From the NCBI RefSeq assembly GCF_014898055.3, contig NW_023605083.1:68503715-68567714 (forward strand): a stretch of 64,000 nt of DNA. The letters are read 5' to 3'. Source of the stretch: Talpa occidentalis (lineage: Eukaryota; Chordata; Mammalia; Eulipotyphla; Talpidae). This document shows, piece by piece, positions 10,921 to 22,355 of the stretch; the first letter of the stretch is position 1; each line of letters begins with the position of its first letter. Under the pieces are notes generated by a model that was not told the DNA's origin, made no database searches, and saw only the letters and a program-made list of their open reading frames with translations. Both the position numbers and the translations under genes were made by a program.

Positions 10921-13900
10921 CTAGATTCCTGCTATGAGTGAGACCATCCGGTATTTTTCTTTTTCTTTTTGGCTTATTTCGCTGAGCATGATCCCTTCCA
11001 GTGCCATCCATGTTGCTGCAAATTGCATGTGTTTATCTTTTTTGAATGCTGAGTAATATTCCATGGTATATATGTACCACATCTTCTTGATCCAGTCATC
11101 TATTTTTGGGCATTTGGGTTGTTTCCAAAGCTTAGCTATTGTAAACAGTGCTGCTATAAACATAGGAGTGCAGGTGCTCTTTGGAATTGATGTTTCTGTG
11201 TCCTTTGGGTAAATACCTAGGAGTGGAATTGCTGGATCATATGGAAGCTCTATGTTTAGTAGGTCCAGAAATCTCCACACAGCTCTCCATAGTGGTTGGA
11301 CCAGTTTGCACTCCCACCAACAGTGCACAAGAGTTCCTTTTTCTCCACATCCTCGCCAACATTTGTTGTTGCTAGTTTTTTTAATATGTGCCATTCTCAC
11401 TGGTGTGAGATGGTATCTCATGGTAGTTTTGATTTGCATTTCCCTGATTGCAAGTGATGTTGAACATTTTTTCATATGTCTGTTGGCCATTTGCATTTCC
11501 TCTTCAGAGAAGTTTCTTTTTAGCTCTTCTGCCCATTTTTTGACTGGATTATTTTCTTTGTTGTTGCTGAGTCTCATCAGCTCTTTGCAGATTTTTGTGA
11601 TCAGTCCTTTATCATTAGTGTTGGGTGCAAAAATGTTCTCCCAGTTGGTGGGGTTTCTCTTTGTTTTTGTTATTGTCTCTTTTGCTGTGCAGAAGCTCTT
11701 TAATTTGATGTAGTCCCAGCTGTTTATCTTTCTCTTCACTATCACTGCTTTGGGTGATGTGTCTGTAAAGATGTCTTTGATGTGCAAATCCCGTAGTGTT
11801 TCGCCTATATTTCCTTCTATGTATTTTATGGTTTCAGGTCTTATGTCTAGTTCTTTAATCCATTTTGAGTTGATTTTTGTGTATGGTGTGAGGTAGTGGT
11901 CAAGCTTCATTCTTTTGCATGTAGCGACCCAGTTTTCCCAGCACCATTTATTGAACAAACTTTCTTTGCTCCAATGCATAGTCTTTGCTCCTTTGTCAAA
12001 GATTAGTTGACCATAAATCTGTGGGTTATTTCTGGATTTTCTATTCGATTCCATTGGTCTGTATGTCTGTTCTTGTTCCAATACCATGCAGTTTTGATGA
12101 TTATGGCTTTGTAGTATAGTTTGAAGTCTGGGAGTGTGATGCCTCCATTTCCTTCTTTTTTTTTCAGTAGAGCTTTGGCTATTCGGGGTTTTTGGTGATT
12201 CCATATGAATTTCATCAATAATTGTTCTATTTCTTTGAAGAATGCCATTGAGATTTTGATTGGAATAGCATTGAATCTGTATATTGCTTTTGGTAGGATG
12301 GCCATTTTAATAATGTTTATTCTTCCAATCCATGAGCAGGGGATGTCTTTCCATTTCTTTGTGTCTTCTTCTATTTCTTTTAACAGTGTTTTATAGTTTT
12401 CTTTGTATAGGTCCTTTACCTCTTTTGTTAGATTTATTCCCAAATATTTGATTTTTTTTGTTTCGATAATAAAAGGGGTGGTTTTTTTTGATTTCTTCTT
12501 CTTCAGATTTATTGTTTGTGTATAGGAAGGCTACTGACTTTTGCGTGTTGATTTGTATCCTGCCACTTTACTGAATTGATTGATGAGTTGAATTAGTTTT
12601 TCTGTGGAGATTTTGGGGTTCTCTATGTATATTATCATATCATCTGCAAATAGTGATAGTTTGACTTCTTCTTTTCCTATTTGGATTCCTTGGATGTCTT
12701 TCTCTTGTCTTATTGCTCTGGCTAGGACTTCCAGTATTATATTGAAAAGCAGTGGTGAGAGTGGACATCCTTGTCTTGTTCCAGATCTTAATGGAATTGC
12801 TTTCAGCTTTTCACCATTGAGAATGATACTGGCTGTTGGCTTGTCATAGATGGCCTTTATGATGTTGAGGTATGTTCCTTGTATCCCAAGAATTTCAAGG
12901 GCTTTTATCATGAATGGGTGTTGCACTTTGTCGAAAGCTTTCTCAGCATCTATTGATATTATCATATGGTTTTTATATATTTTTTTTGATGTGTTGGATA
13001 ACGTTGATTGATTTTCGGATGTTAAACCATCCTTGTGCCCCTGGAATGAATCCAACTTGGTCGTGGTGAATTATCTTATGGATACATTGTTGGATTCTGA
13101 TAGCTAAAATTTTATTGAGGATTTTTGCATCAGTGTTCATTAGGGAGATTGGCCTATAGTTTTCCTTTTTTGTGTTGTCCTTATTCGGTTTTGGTATTAG
13201 TGTAATATTGGCTTCATAGAACGTGTTTGGTATTGTCCCTTCCTTCTCAATTTTTTGGAAGAGTTTGTGAAGGATAGGCACTAATTCGTCTCTGAATGTT
13301 TGGTAGAATTCATTTGTAAATCCATCAGGTCCTGGGCTTTTATTTTTTGGGAGGTTTTTTAATTACCATTTCAATTTCGCTGCTTGTAATTGGTCTGTTT
13401 AGGTGTTCTATTTCTTCTTTATCTAGCTTTGGGTGATTGTAGAGTTGTAGGAATTTGTCCATCTCCTCTAGATTGTTGAACTTGTTTCCATATAACTGTT
13501 CATAGTAGTTACTGATTATTCTTTTGATTTCTGCTGTGTCCGTTGTGATTTCTCCTCTTTCATTTATGATTCTGTGTATTTGTGCTTTCTCCCTTTTTTC
13601 CTTTGTGAGCCTGGCTAGGGGTTTGTCTATTTTATTTATTTTTTCAAAGAACCAGCTCTTGGTTTCATTGATCTTTTGGATTGTTTTTTAGTTTCAATTT
13701 CATTTATTTCTGCTTTGGTTTTTATTATTTCTTTTCTTCTACTGGTTCTGGGTTTTTTTGTTGTTCTTTTTCTAGATCTTTGAGCTTCGAGATTAGGTTG
13801 TTTCTTTGAGTTCTTTCTTGTTTTTTGATGTGAGCTTCTATTGCTATATATTTTCCTCTTATTACTGCTTTTGCTGCATCCCATACATTTAGGATATTGG

Positions 13901-14743
13901 TGTCCTCCTTGTCATTCAATTCAAAGAATTTTTTAATTTCTTCTTTGATCTCCTCGTTAGTCCAGTGGTCTTCCAGTAGTGTGGCTTTTAATCTCCATGA
14001 GGTAGGAAAGTTCCTTGCCTTCTTTTTATGATTTATTTCTAGTTTGATGCCTTCGTGGTCAGAAAAGATGGTTGGTATGATTTCAATCTTGGTGTATCTG
14101 TTGATGTTTGTCTTGTGCCCCAGTATGTGATCGATCCTGGAGAATGATCCGTGTGCGCTTGAGAAAAATGTGTACTCCGTTTTTTTTGGGTTTAGTGTTC
14201 TATAGATGTCTGGTAAGCCCAAATGCTCTAGGTCCTTATTTAGAGCTTTAGTTTCTTTACTTATTTTTTGTCTTGTTGATCTATCCATTGTTGATAGTGG
14301 TGTGTTGAAGTCTCCCACTACATATGTGTTTTCTCTGATGTCTGTTTTCAGAGAGGACAACAGTTGTCTGATATATTTTGGTGCTCTTTCGTTTGGTGAG
14401 TATATGTTAATGAGTGTTATTTCTTCTTGAAGTATTGTCCCCTTAATCATAATGTAGTGACCATTGGGGTCTCTTTTTATTTTTTTGAGTTTGAAGTCTG
14501 TTTTATCTGATATAAGTATAGCTGTTCCTGCTTTCTTTTTTGGCCCATTTGCTTGTAGGATTGTTTTCCATCCTTTGACTTTGAGCCTATTTTTATCTTT
14601 TGTAGCTAAATGTGTTTCCTGGAGACAGCAAAAGGTTGGGTTTTGTTTTTAATCCAGGCTGCAACTCTGTGTCTTTTTATTGAAGAGTTTAGTCCATTTA
14701 CATTTAGAGTTAATATTGATATGTTAGCATCTGTATTTGCCAT
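10921..14743 (-). pseudogene. L1 ORF2 (endonuclease-reverse transcriptase), frameshifted (copy B)
   Basis: The ATG lies at 14743-14741, 73 nt after the ORF1 stop. The span (about 3.82 kb) matches a normal ORF2 of about 1275 codons. Recognisable in order are the apurinic-type endonuclease domain (VVGDFN, SRIDHIL and SDH motif segments, down to about 14030), RT with [11 protein letters not shown] and the FADD active site (12650-12639), and the C-terminal Cys/His knuckle. The frame is lost by a one-base deletion in a T-run near 14648, then near 13725, near 12990, near 12545 and near 12040. The last 427 codons (12204-10921) are open. All breaks are small indels, and there is little substitution relative to copies A and C. 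As written it cannot make a full protein. See the finding on possible assembly error. Confidence 0.93.
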
Positions 14744-14816
14744 TATGTTTGTCTTTCCTTTGATTTTATTTATTTATTCTTTTAATAACTTTTTTTTTTT
14801 TGGTCTTCTTTCGTTG
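14744..14816 (-). other. L1 copy B ORF1-ORF2 spacer
   Basis: An A-rich intergenic spacer on the L1 sense strand (T-run on plus at about 14789-14801). Its inverted copy forms the 5' end of L1 copy A at 3693-3751. Confidence 0.85.
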
Positions 14817-15845
14817 TTATTCGTCCCTCTGAGGTTCTGGCTTTAGGATTCCTTGTAGTATTTTTTGGAGTGGGGGTTTAGTCGTAATGAAATTCCGGAG
14901 TTTCTCTTTGTCTGGGAAGGTCCATATTCTTTCTTCATGGAGGAAAGAGAGCTTTGCGGGATAGAGTATTCTTGGTTGGCATCTGTTTTCTTGGAGTCTG
15001 TTGACTATGTCCCTCCACTCTCTCCTTGCCCGTAGTGTTTCTTCAGAGAAGTCTGATGTCAGCCTGATTGGTTTTCCTTTGAATGTTATCTGTTTCTTCC
15101 CTCTTGTCAGCTTCATTATTTTTTCCTTGTCCTGGATTCTTGGGAGCTTTACTATTATGTGTCTTGCTGTGTTTTTCCTTTCGTCGTGGAAGTTTGGTAT
15201 TCTTCTTGCTTCTTGTATATCAATTTTCAGCTCCTTCTTCTCATTTGGGAAGTTCTCTTCAATTATATCCATGAATATTTTCTCTGTTCCTACATCTCTC
15301 TCCTCTCCTTCTGGAATTCCTATAACTCTTATATTTCCTTTCCTCATGGAGTCAGATAGTTCCCGAAGTCTTTCTTCATTCTTTTTCCTTCGTACTTCTC
15401 TTTCCTTTTCTGTTTTGGTTCTTTTTATTTCTGTGTCTTCAAGATTACTTATTCGTTCTTCCATTTCATCTATTCTGCTTTCATTGCTTTTCCCAGAGTT
15501 CTTTAGTTCCTCCATTAATTCTTTGATCTCCTGCATTTCTCTTACTTCCCTCTTTAGGGACTCAATTTCCTTCTTCTGATCTATCACTTTTTTAATCATG
15601 GCAATTTTAAATTCTCTTTCTGGAAGGCTCAGAAGTTCTTCCAAGTTGCTGTCGTTGCAATCTGGGGAGTGGTTTTCTTTTTGTGGTGTGCTTCTTTCCT
15701 GAGGAGTTTTTAGGTTGCGTGTGGTTCTTCTACTCCCTACTGTCTGTTTTCTAATTTGTCGTATGCGTTGGGACACTGTGTTGCTCGGACTGACTGACAT
15801 CTTGGGTGAACTTCTCCGCTCCCCTCTGGCTCTTCCAGGAGCCAT
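14817..15845 (-). CDS. L1 ORF1 protein (RNA-binding trimer), intact
   Basis: ORF1p packages L1 RNA in cytoplasmic ribonucleoprotein particles and acts as a nucleic-acid chaperone in retrotransposition. The frame is open for 342 codons, a normal length for mammalian ORF1p. Residues 1-80 are basic and low-complexity. Residues 84-168 are a long heptad-rich coiled coil (…KKVIDQKKEIESLKREV…). Residues about 171-265 form the RRM-like domain (NIRVIGIPEGEE). Residues about 266-330 form the C-terminal domain with the conserved YPAKLSF-type motif at 295-301. The first ATG has a good context (G at -3, G at +4). A second ATG at codon 16 is possible. The TAA stop is 73 nt before the ORF2 ATG. No frameshift is visible, in contrast to ORF2 of the same element. 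Confidence 0.93.
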   Translation of the reverse strand: MAPGRARGERRSSPKMSVSPSNTVSQRIRQIRKQTVGSRRTTRNLKTPQERSTPQKENHSPDCNDSNLEELLSLPEREFKIAMIKKVIDQKKEIESLKREVREMQEIKELMEELKNSGKSNESRIDEMEERISNLEDTEIKRTKTEKEREVRRKKNEERLRELSDSMRKGNIRVIGIPEGEERDVGTEKIFMDIIEENFPNEKKELKIDIQEARRIPNFHDERKNTARHIIVKLPRIQDKEKIMKLTRGKKQITFKGKPIRLTSDFSEETLRARREWRDIVNRLQENRCQPRILYPAKLSFLHEERIWTFPDKEKLRNFITTKPPLQKILQGILKPEPQRDE

Positions 15846-16482
15846 CTCTGTCTTCTGGGGGAGCTTTCTGCTGGTTTTAGGCAGTTTTTACTGAAGAAAT
15901 GTCCCTGTTCTCAAATGGCGAAGCGGGATGCAGTCCCTGCGCCTCCGGTTTCAGGCACACTCTTCTGCGCCCCGGTCTGCCCCGGACGTGGGTGCCTGCT
16001 CCCTCTGTGGGCTCAGACTGCTGGTCGGAAGGGGCCTGGCGTGGAATAACTTCCCGGCTGGCCACTGGGTCCTCCAGAAACCTTCTGCCTTTTCAAGCAG
16101 ACTTAAGAAATGTCCTGTTTTATAGGGTGTTAGTGACTTTTTTTTTTCCTGGTCGCTAGGTGGCGCCAGAGATCTCTCCTATTGTCCTTGGGGGGCTGTT
16201 TTTCGCCTCCCCCCACCCCGTGGGACAGAGAACAGAGCGGGAATGGTAGGGTACACCTCAACAGCTTTGGGGTGCTGTGTCTGCCTTGTGCCCCACCGTG
16301 GAGAAACCACGCCCCGAATTTTCGTGCCCCGGGTCTCAGTTCAAAGCCCTCAGGTCCAGGACGCGGGCTGTAGCCCAGTTCAGTGGCGCGGGAATGGCGC
16401 CTTTTGCACCCGGCTCCCGTGCCTGGGCGCCTGGTTCCTGCTTACTCAGGGAGGGACCTTCACCTCAGTGAGGACCTCTGTG

Positions 16483-16524
16483 CGTCTCCCCGCAAGCCTA
16501 GGTCGTCTCCCCGCAAGCCTAGGT
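16483..16524. repeat. Two-copy 21-bp tandem repeat in the L1 5'UTR
   Basis: The unit, beginning cgtctccccgcaagcc, occurs twice head-to-tail with no mismatch. Repeated units in L1 5'UTRs can vary between subfamilies. Confidence 0.9.
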
Positions 16525-17041
16525 CGCAGGCGCGGGGACCTGGGCAGCCGCGATCCCGGTCTGCACTTGCTTTTCAAGCGCGCCAGGCGCGCCGCGTTTC
16601 CCGCGCAGGCTTACCGGCAGCCCGGGCTGTGTGCGCGTCTCCCGGGGTCTTTGTTCTTCTCTAATGGCGCCCGGAGCGGTTCGCTCACCGCCGCGGCGGA
16701 TCCTGCAGGGTTCGCCTCAGCTCCCGTTCACGGGGTGTGGTGGCTGCAATAGTTCCTTTCCACTCACAGTCCCGCTTGCTGCGTCGTTTGTTCTTGTTGG
16801 TTGTTTTGGTTTGTTGTTTCCTCCTCTCTGCTGGTCGGAGAGTGCCGCCTCTGTGGGCGGGGGAGGGGAGCAGGGTTCTGCGCTTCCCTCCCTTCTAGTC
16901 CTCTTTTATGGCCAGTTTCTTCTTCGGGCAGTTCGCTGGCGTCACCCGTTTATCTTCCGTGTCCCAGTTCTCACTGGGACCTGCCGCTTTTCCTCCCTAT
17001 TCACTTTTTTTAATGGGAGATCTTACTCGCAGTGTCTCCTC

Positions 17042-17053
17042 GCCGCCATGTTG
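17042..17053 (-). promoter_or_regulatory. YY1-type site at the L1 5' end
   Basis: The L1 sense strand reads caacatggcggc. This fits the YY1 consensus AANATGGCGGC and lies about 13 nt inside the element's 5' end. In human L1 a YY1 site in the same place positions the start of transcription. The role here is inferred from that precedent. Confidence 0.75.
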
Positions 17054-17066
17054 CTCCGCCCCCCCT

Positions 17067-17081
17067 ACATTTTCCTTTTTG
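17067..17081. repeat. Target-site duplication, 5' (right) side of L1 copy B
   Basis: Exact copy of the 15-mer at 10626-10640. Confidence 0.92.
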
Positions 17082-19449
17082 GTCTTAAACTTGTGTCTAC
17101 TCAGTTCTCTATCACCTAAAACTAAGTGTATCTGCACTATTAAAAGTTATTTTCAGAGCTTTCTTTTTAGATGAAGAAAATCTGAAAAAAAAAATTTAAG
17201 TGTGCTGCCCAATGCTTACAGATAGAAAGTGGGCATTTAATCAATTTGGAAGCGTGCTTTCTAAGCCTGGAATGCCGGGCTTAAGGCTAGTTCCACTACT
17301 CATGAACTCTAGGATCTTGGCAAGTTGCTTACATTGTCTGAGTTGCAACTTCTTTTTGGCTTGGCATGGTATCTGTATCTACATCTACATCTCCATTCAA
17401 TACTTATTAGCTATAATGATGATAACAATAATACTAGCAACTAACAGTTATTTAATAACACAATTATGCAATGATAATTGCTATTATTGGGATCCTAATC
17501 CACATCTCTACTTTCTCATCGTGTACTTTTTCATATTGTGACGCTTTTATTAGGATGGGCGATACAACGGGAATTAAGGGGGCTATGAACCATTGAATCT
17601 CAATGAAGAGAATGAAGTCTGAATGAAGAAGGAAGAGATTAAAACCCAAATGTCAGAGCAGTCATAGCTATGATCCAGACTGGAGGTCCTGGGATCACAA
17701 CTAGATGGTGACAGTGTGAATGGAGTGAAGCAAGGGAAGAGGCTTCCTAGGCTTTTGATGCTTAATTGGTTTGTTGGCAGCCATTTGGAAAAACTGACAT
17801 AAATTTCCTGTGCTTCAGCACCAGTGACTGACCACCTCCCTTGAGAGCTAATCTACTCCCCACTTACGTGAATTCCTCTGAGGGCAGAGTGGCAGTATGG
17901 AATGGCCCAGACACCACCTTAAATCACTGGCTTCATGCTCCAGCCCAGCTGCTTGCCTGTTTCAGAGGCAGCTTGGAACACTGCGTCACTGTCTCTGAGC
18001 AGCTTGGGGGACGATGGATGACAGGGACTCAGTCAGGCAGCTGCTGCAACCTGTGTTTGTTTCTCCTCCTTGGGAGCTGGGTTCTCCTGGAGATATCTCA
18101 TTTCTTAGGAAAAGAAGAGCCACTCTGACAGCATTTCCATATAAAAAGAGCTGAGATGTGAATGATGAATCTCAAAGTGGTTGCCAACTCCTGCAGCTAC
18201 ATTCCAATCAGAAGTTAAAACCCAGGATGTATTGTAATTAGTACAAATAGTGGTTGGGAGCACTGAGTGTATGGTTGGGCATTAAGAAGTTTAAATGCCA
18301 TCTTTGCTACTTTTTGAGTATGGTCATCATGGATGAATTTCTTAGTGGTCTGTGCTTCAGTCCCCTGTTATCTAATTTTCATGACTTGTAGCAGTTAACT
18401 GATAGCATGGTAATTTTGCATGAAGGGCCTACCCAAAACTAAGTAGCTGAAAACAAACTTTCATATTCTTGCCAGTAGAGGGTTTTAACTGGTTGAGGCT
18501 GGACTGAACAGGGAGCTCTTCTTCAGGCTGTATCATCGGGGCGGCGGGGAGCTCTGCTCCAACCTTTTGCTCTTGGCTTGAGTAGCTCTGCTTCACTTCT
18601 TTCATCTTTCTTGGAACATTAAGTTAACTAGGACTCTTCTTCCCTGGAGTCACAGAAGCAAAAGAGATCATGGAAAATATATGATATGTCATCAAGCCGA
18701 GGTTTGTTACTTTGTTAAAACCACCCTACACCATTGACAAAAGAGTCAGATAATCAAATCCTAAAGTGAGAGATAGGGAGGAGAGCTTCTTCAGGATGTG
18801 GTTATGACAAGTGTAGAGAGGAGGGAAGGGATAAAGAATTAGGCCCCCCTAACTCTGGGTATTAGGAAGATTGTGCATGATATGCATATAAAGTGTTTTA
18901 CACAGTACTGCACATGTAGTGGGACATACAAATGGGGCCTAAGTTGTTTAATTTTTGTAGTCTATAAATTCTACTGAAAACTCTGAGCTGGTCATTTGAC
19001 TTCTGGTTTTTATATCCATTTGTGGTCCTCTCTTTGTTGTGAATCTCAGAGAACAAAATCATGAAATTTTTGGGATCCCTTTCTCTTTGGTTCCCTGGTA
19101 GATTAGCCAATGAGAAGAATTAATGGACACTTCTAGGACAGAAGGAGAAAGTTCCAACTCGTTTTCTCTTTCCCCATGCCTTAAGGGGCAAACACAGTGG
19201 CCTTGTCTCCTCTGTGAATCCTGCTTCCATTGACCTGCTCCCATTATCTTCCACCTCTGCCCTTTGGCAGCTTCATCTCCTTCCATTCTGCCTCCAGCAC
19301 TAGAGATGAGAACAGCTTCCTATTCTTGGAATCATTAGGTTGAGTCAGACTCCCATAGTTGATATCTTATCTTTTTGTGTTTCATCTGTTTAAGCAATTA
19401 AATTCTATCTTATTTGTAAAACCCAGCATTATTTTCTGATCAGACTGTG
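17082..19449. other. Gene-free DNA with two MIR-like relics
   Basis: MIR-core-like order is visible at about 17225-17350 ('gcttaaggctagttccactactcatgaactctaggatcttggcaagttgcttacattgtctgag', abridged) and at 18240-18440. The stretches with short frames (17841-18128, 18898-19286) show no recognisable domain. No gene is supported. Confidence 0.45.
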
Positions 19450-19930
19450 ATATATTAGTTTTCTACTGCTGCATAACAAATAGCCCATTAAAATATTACC
19501 ATTTGCCACTGCACAGCTCCTATCTGTCAAAAATCCAGATGGCCTTAGCTAGGTTCTCTGTTACAGATCCCTCAAGTCTAAATTTAGGGTGTTGGCAGCA
19601 TGTAGAGGCTCTGGGGCAGAATTTACTTTCAAGCTCAATCAGATGCTGACTTCATTTCTCTGAGGTTCGAAAACTAAAGCACCCATTGTGAACTTCAGCT
19701 GGGGTCTTCTAGAGACTCTACATTCCTCTCACATGTTTCTCTTCATGTTTGAAGCAGCAGCCACATATAAATGCATTGGGCCTACCAGATAATCTGGATA
19801 ACCTCCCTGTTTTAATTCAACTGTGCCATAAACATAACATAGCTATGGGAGTACTTTGTCATAACAACCACAGGTTCTACAGACTAGGGTGGGACAGGAG
19901 ATCCCCCTTTAGGGGATTTTAACCTATCTA
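19450..19930 (+). repeat. Ancient interspersed repeat, same opening as 1861 and 37205
   Basis: It starts 'ttagttttctactgctgcat' and continues with the 'ggccttagctaggttctctg' and 'ctttcaagctcaatcagatg' wording typical of this old dispersed family. It is diverged and carries no coding content. Confidence 0.55.
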
Positions 19931-20076
19931 ACTAATTCAAGAAGGGGCTAAATTCTCTAATTAGCACATAATATATTATTGCTGTGCTTGGCATATGTTA
20001 TATTGTGAATTTTGAGTAGATATATGGATATTCCAAAGTATTGTCTAAGGATCCCAAAACTCACAAAATCCCCTAC

Positions 20077-20077
<1 letters not shown>

Positions 20078-20109
<32 letters not shown>
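20078..20109. repeat. (TA)n microsatellite
   Basis: An uninterrupted TA run of about 32 bases. Confidence 0.95.
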
Positions 20110-20111
<2 letters not shown>

Positions 20112-20986
20112 TTTGTTAGGGGTCCTGAAAAATTTACCTGATGATAACATCTGAAACTCACTTGAATTAGGCTAATAATTAAATTGTAAAATCAGACCTC
20201 AAAATATCTCAGTAAGTTGAAAAATAAAGTACTTTAAACAAATTTCCAAAAGATAAATATAAATTCCTGAATTTAGATTCCCAAAACATCTTTAGACATA
20301 AGGAAATAAGATGCACCAGAAGCTCATATGAGAAATTAGTTGTCAAGTTCAATGTGTATCAGAAGTGCAAAATAGCCGCTCTCAAAACTAAAACAATTCG
20401 CTTAAATTAAAGAAGTGTAATGTCAGACTCCAGATAGGAGATGGCTCTCCTTTATGCCTCCTGGTGAAACCATGCCAGGTTTCAGAAAGCACAATTTAGA
20501 GGTGATTTAGACAAATAGAAACAGATCAAGAGGAGAAAATCATGATATGTGTATTTTCCAAATCATGCCTTAGAGTAAGTTAAGTCTGATATGGTTAGTC
20601 TCAAGGAAACAAACAAGAAATATGAACATCACCAAGAGATAAACTGACTTGGATGGATTAAGGCAACAGAGAGTTATTTCAGAGCAGGGGAACGGGAAAT
20701 GCCGAGTGGCTGCTTAATGGGAGCAAGTTTCCTTTGGGGTGGAAAACAGATTCCGGACCTCCATAGTGGTGATGGTTGTAGGACTTTGTGAATGCACTAA
20801 ATGTCCTGAAATACATCCTTCCACATGATGGAAAAGTTCTCTCTATATCTATTCTCCACAATAAAAACCTTAAAATTAAATAGTAAATGTTTATGTGTAT
20901 TGTGTCATAGAAAGAATTAATCTGATGACTTTAGTGATGCTCCTCAAACCTTATTCTACAATCAGAATTATCTAGAAATGACTGAT

Positions 20987-21014
<28 letters not shown>
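20987..21014. repeat. (TA)n microsatellite
   Basis: An uninterrupted TA run of about 28 bases. Confidence 0.95.
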
Positions 21015-21017
<3 letters not shown>

Positions 21018-22084
21018 ACTTTACACAAGAGACTCCTATTCAGAAAATCTAGAACGATGCTTAGTAATTCATTTATTGAACAGATATTTATTCAACACCT
21101 AATTTGCATCTGGCACTCTGCTATCACTGACCTGGAACATGGACCTGCTTCTGGGAACCACTCACCTTGAAGCCTGTATTTTCTATTAATGTAGTCATTC
21201 AAGCAGTGACATTGGTGATGCAATTCCAGATTAAAAAGTGAGTGAGCCTAGAAGACCTATTACTTCTTGTTCAACTCTCAAAATTATTTGAATTGATAAC
21301 ATTGCAAGAAATCAATCACAGGCTTATTGTGTATCTTGACTCCAATAAGAAAATAAAAAATTCTTCCATTTCTTCTTGGTACAAACAATGTGATGCCCAA
21401 ATTCTCCTCTGATAAATGCTTGTTTTCCATTCTCCATGCATGATGCTATGTGACTACTAGAGTGTTCAAGAGTTGGTACAAAACAATGATTTAAATCATG
21501 ATTTTGCTATCATATGGGTTCAATTACTGGTCTTAGCTTGTGCTCCCTCTGTGAAGTGGGTCACAATGTTTCCACCTCCTTGTACTAGATGAGGTTCCCT
21601 GAGAAATAGACCCAGACTTGGAGATTGACATTTAGGAGCTTTGCTTCAAGTGCTGTTCAGACCAGAATTGATGAGGGACAAGGAGAGCAAGATTGGGAAG
21701 AAATTTAACTGCAATGTAATTGCAAGAGGAGCTTCAGAAGTTTGAGGACTTCTTGGACCTTCATAGCTCAGTCCAGTCACTGGGGAAAAAACATATCCTT
21801 GGGTGGGGCAGTTCTCTTTGACCAATGACATCCCCTGGAGAGAGACTTGGCTAAGAGTCCCTGCCACCAGGGTTTTACTCCTCAAGTAAGGATAAAGAAT
21901 GGTAACACATAGTTGCTACCATAGCATCAATTCTAATATCTTAGTCTCAGCTTTTTTCAGTGATTAGTTAAGGAAACATCTCTCTTCTTGTAAAATTATT
22001 ATGTTGTTTAAATAAGATAACACATGCACAGTGCTTACAATAGTGTCTACCTTATGGAAACTGTTCAAGAAACTGTTCCAAGCC

Positions 22085-22310
22085 CAGTGGGCAGAATTCT
22101 AAGATGACTCTCAATGACCTTCATCTTGGTATAACCCCCTTCCCTTTATGAATGGGTGAAGCCTATGAATAGGATGGGATAAAACTGCTATTGTGTTACT
22201 TTATATGGCAAAAGGGAGAGATACTATTCATAGTTCCCAAGACCAGGGGGCAGAGCCACATGGAGAAGCAGTAGGGTTGGTCAGGAGGGAAGAATAAGAG
22301 AAAAAAACAT
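22085..22310 (+). repeat. Ancient MaLR-like LTR fragment
   Basis: The order 'gaattctaagatgactctcaatgacc', 'gggtgaagcctatgaataggatgggataaaact', 'gtgttactttatatggcaaaaggg' matches an old mammalian LTR-type repeat. The segments are quoted piecewise. The assignment is by eye, and the family is tentative. Confidence 0.45.
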
Positions 22311-22355
22311 GGGCAAGAATCTTTATTGTAACTACCACAGAAAGAGACAAATGAG

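Larger units (their letters stand above)
10641..17066 (-). mobile_element. L1 copy B: full-length LINE-1 with 3' transduction
   Basis: Minus orientation. From its 5' end it has a GC/CpG-rich 5'UTR (17066-15846), ORF1 (15845-14817), a 73-nt spacer, ORF2 (14743-10921, frameshifted), a 3'UTR with the C-rich strand at about 10777-10838, and a first poly(A) (10747-10721). Beyond that tail lie a 13-bp unique segment, a second A13, a 36-bp unique segment and a third A18, before the exact 15-bp target duplication. The extra segments are inside the duplications, so they moved with the L1. A G-rich start followed by a YY1 site is typical of an intact L1 5' end. This is the only complete L1 in the window. 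Confidence 0.95.
15846..17066 (-). promoter_or_regulatory. L1 copy B 5'UTR / internal promoter, CpG-rich
   Basis: About 1.2 kb between the L1 5' end and the ORF1 ATG. It is far more GC- and CpG-rich than anything else in the window, especially at 16300-16800. It would act as the Pol II internal promoter of the element and is a likely methylation target. It contains two adjacent 21-bp units (16483-16503 and 16504-16524) and a YY1 site at its start. Retained CpGs point to a recent insertion. Confidence 0.85.
19931..22080. other. Gene-free AT-rich DNA with two (TA)n tracts
   Basis: (TA)n runs lie at 20078-20109 and 20987-21014. Between and beyond them is AT-rich sequence with no recognised gene or young repeat. 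Confidence 0.5.

Noticed and set aside
11252..11713. 153-codon hydrophobic frame on the plus strand, also seen at 6524-6985 and 48391-48852
   Set aside because: It is the antisense shadow of the L1 ORF2 C-terminal region in all three copies.
15001..15579. 192-codon Ser/Phe-rich plus frame
   Set aside because: Antisense of the L1 ORF1 coiled-coil and RRM region. Its composition is explained by the reverse complement of Lys/Glu codons.
15846..17066. CpG island of a host gene promoter
   Set aside because: The GC-rich block lies exactly within the L1 copy B 5'UTR, bounded by the target duplication.
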